8,564 nucleotides of DNA from Myxococcales bacterium (GTDB lineage: Bacteria; Myxococcota; Myxococcia; Myxococcales; Anaeromyxobacteraceae): NCBI GenBank assembly GCA_021784995.1, contig JAJYHA010000142.1:1-8564 (forward strand). The letters are read 5' to 3'. A program made the position numbers and the translations under genes. Below the pieces are notes generated by a model, which saw nothing but the letters and a program-made list of their open reading frames with translations, had not been told where the DNA came from and searched no databases. Positions within the stretch are counted from its first letter, which is position 1, and each line of letters begins with the position of its first letter. Of the stretch, positions 7,831-8,564 are shown piece by piece.

Positions 7831-8152
7831 GCGCCTCCCAGGCTGGCCACGTCAGGGCCAGCCGACCCGCGGTCTCGCCGGTCCGGGATGGTACCCGCGA
7901 ATCGGCTGGAAAGTGAATTACTTTGGTCCACCACGGAGCTCCCATCCGGCAACGCCACGAGCCAAGTGTCCTGTTCCTCGATGGACGTCCGAGGACCCAC
8001 ACGCACGCTCATGGTACGGATCCGGCCGCGGCAGGCCCGCGGAGGGCGAGGCGAGCTCTCGGATGTGGGACATCGGGGGCGATGTCGGCGCGCCGTGCGC
8101 CGGGGCACCTTCGCGCTTGCGGATGAACGGCGCCCGCCTTAGCGAGTCAGCC
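7831..8152. other. Intergenic region between divergent genes, no gene supported
   Basis: 322 bases between the transglycosylase start and the preferred dihydrouridine synthase start. Base composition is visibly less GC-rich than the genes around 7905-8000. Frames that cross it on the minus strand have mixed third positions, unlike the neighbours, so I call no gene. It should hold the promoters of both flanking genes. Visible structures are a perfect inverted repeat at 7910-7924, the 8-base palindrome GGACGTCC at 7983-7990, and two copies of CCGCGG (8026-8031 and 8037-8042) that can pair as a stem. No convincing -35/-10 pair could be fixed. Confidence 0.6.
7910..7924. promoter_or_regulatory. 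AT-rich inverted repeat, possible operator
   Basis: AAAGTGAATTACTTT consists of AAAGT and ACTTT arms around GAATT, 80-94 bases upstream of the transglycosylase start and about 230 upstream of the synthase start. Such an AT-rich perfect dyad stands out against a GC-dominated background and has the size of a dimeric regulator site. No regulator is encoded nearby and the role is inference. Confidence 0.35.
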
Positions 8153-8564
8153 GTGCAGATCGGCCCACATAGGCTCCCGGGGCGCTTCTTCCTCGCCCCG
8201 CTGGCGGGCGTGTCGGACCGTCCCTTTCGCCGCATCTGCCGCGACATGGGCGCGTCCTTCGCCTACACCGAGATGGTGTCGGCCCACGGGCTGATCCACG
8301 GGACCGGGCAGACCGTCGGCTACCTGGACCGCGATCCGGACGAGGAGCCCTTCGCGGTGCAGATCTTCGCCGCCGAGCCGGACGTGCTCGCACGGGGGGC
8401 CGCGGTGGCGGTGCGGCGCGGAGCCGGCATCGTGGACATCAACATGGCCTGTCCGGTGAGGAAGGTGTGCGGCAGCGGCGCGGGCGCCGCCCTGGCGCGG
8501 GATCCGGAGCAGGTCCGCAGGGCGGTGGCGGCGGTGCGCGCGGAGGCCGGGGTGCCGGTCACGG
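8153..8564 (+). CDS. tRNA-dihydrouridine synthase, DusB type (cut by right edge)
   Basis: FMN-dependent enzyme that reduces uridines in tRNA D-loops to dihydrouridine. The first 137 residues are present; the family is usually about 320-340 residues. VQIGPHRLPGRFFLAPLAG matches the opening of DusB. LAPLAGVSDRPFRRICR (14-30) is the FMN phosphate-side motif, and FAVQIFAAEP (67-76) and VDINMACPVRKV (94-105) follow. Cys100 is the expected catalytic acid cysteine. The residue before it is Ala where Gly is usual in this family. The GTG at 8153 was chosen by alignment with remembered family starts; an in-frame ATG at 8123 would add ten residues, and neither has a strong ribosome site. It is divergent from the transglycosylase. 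Family is secure; subfamily (B rather than A or C) is likely but not certain. Confidence 0.9.
   Translation, partial: MQIGPHRLPGRFFLAPLAGVSDRPFRRICRDMGASFAYTEMVSAHGLIHGTGQTVGYLDRDPDEEPFAVQIFAAEPDVLARGAAVAVRRGAGIVDINMACPVRKVCGSGAGAALARDPEQVRRAVAAVRAEAGVPVT

Noticed and set aside
4678..8142. 1154-residue plus-strand open frame across the right half
   Set aside because: It runs antisense to the cytochrome and transglycosylase genes and out of frame in the permease; it shows no recognisable domain and exists because GC-rich sequence lacks stop codons.
7918..8247. 109-residue minus-strand frame in the gap before the dihydrouridine synthase
   Set aside because: It overlaps the synthase start antisense, has mixed third-position use unlike real genes here, and shows no motif.

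Overview
This window is a piece of bacterial chromosome with very high GC content. Codon third positions in the real genes are almost all G or C, and long open frames therefore appear on both strands in nearly every phase. That composition, together with many secreted or lipid-anchored Ala/Pro-rich proteins and AlaRS, TrmB and Dus sequences of Gram-negative type, suggests a myxobacterium-like organism (for example Anaeromyxobacter). The taxonomic call is inference from composition and remembered family appearance, not from a search. I find nine genes, two of them cut by the window edges. No tRNA, rRNA, CRISPR array, transposon or phage gene is visible.

Left block, minus strand (1-1839). Reading leftward, the order is trmB (tRNA m7G46 methyltransferase), a small lipoprotein of unknown function, and the N-terminal half of alaS (alanyl-tRNA synthetase, running off the left edge). 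The gaps between these genes hold GC-rich hairpins and an 11-C run.

Central block, plus strand (1871-5443). A three-gene operon starts 31 bases from the trmB start, transcribed divergently. It encodes a 533-residue lipoprotein with an internal duplication, then an ABC ATPase of the LolD/MacB type whose GTG start overlaps the lipoprotein stop by 4 bases, then an FtsX/MacB-type permease with four predicted membrane segments. The ATPase and permease should form a complex working on envelope substrates. The lipoprotein is the obvious candidate partner. I regard this operon as the least ordinary part of the window.

Right block, minus strand (5527-7830). A large interrupted hairpin separates the permease from convergent genes: a small secreted class I cytochrome c and, upstream of it, an MltD-like lytic transglycosylase with two LysM domains and a 42-bp tandem repeat in its Ala/Pro-rich linker. 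A 322-base gap of lower GC character follows, containing a perfect 15-base inverted repeat. The window ends in the first 137 codons of a tRNA-dihydrouridine synthase on the plus strand.

Overall this is mostly tRNA-maintenance housekeeping (alaS, trmB, dus) interleaved with cell-envelope functions. I see no clear sign of an undescribed defence or mobile system. The lipoprotein/ABC operon is the best candidate for unassigned biology.
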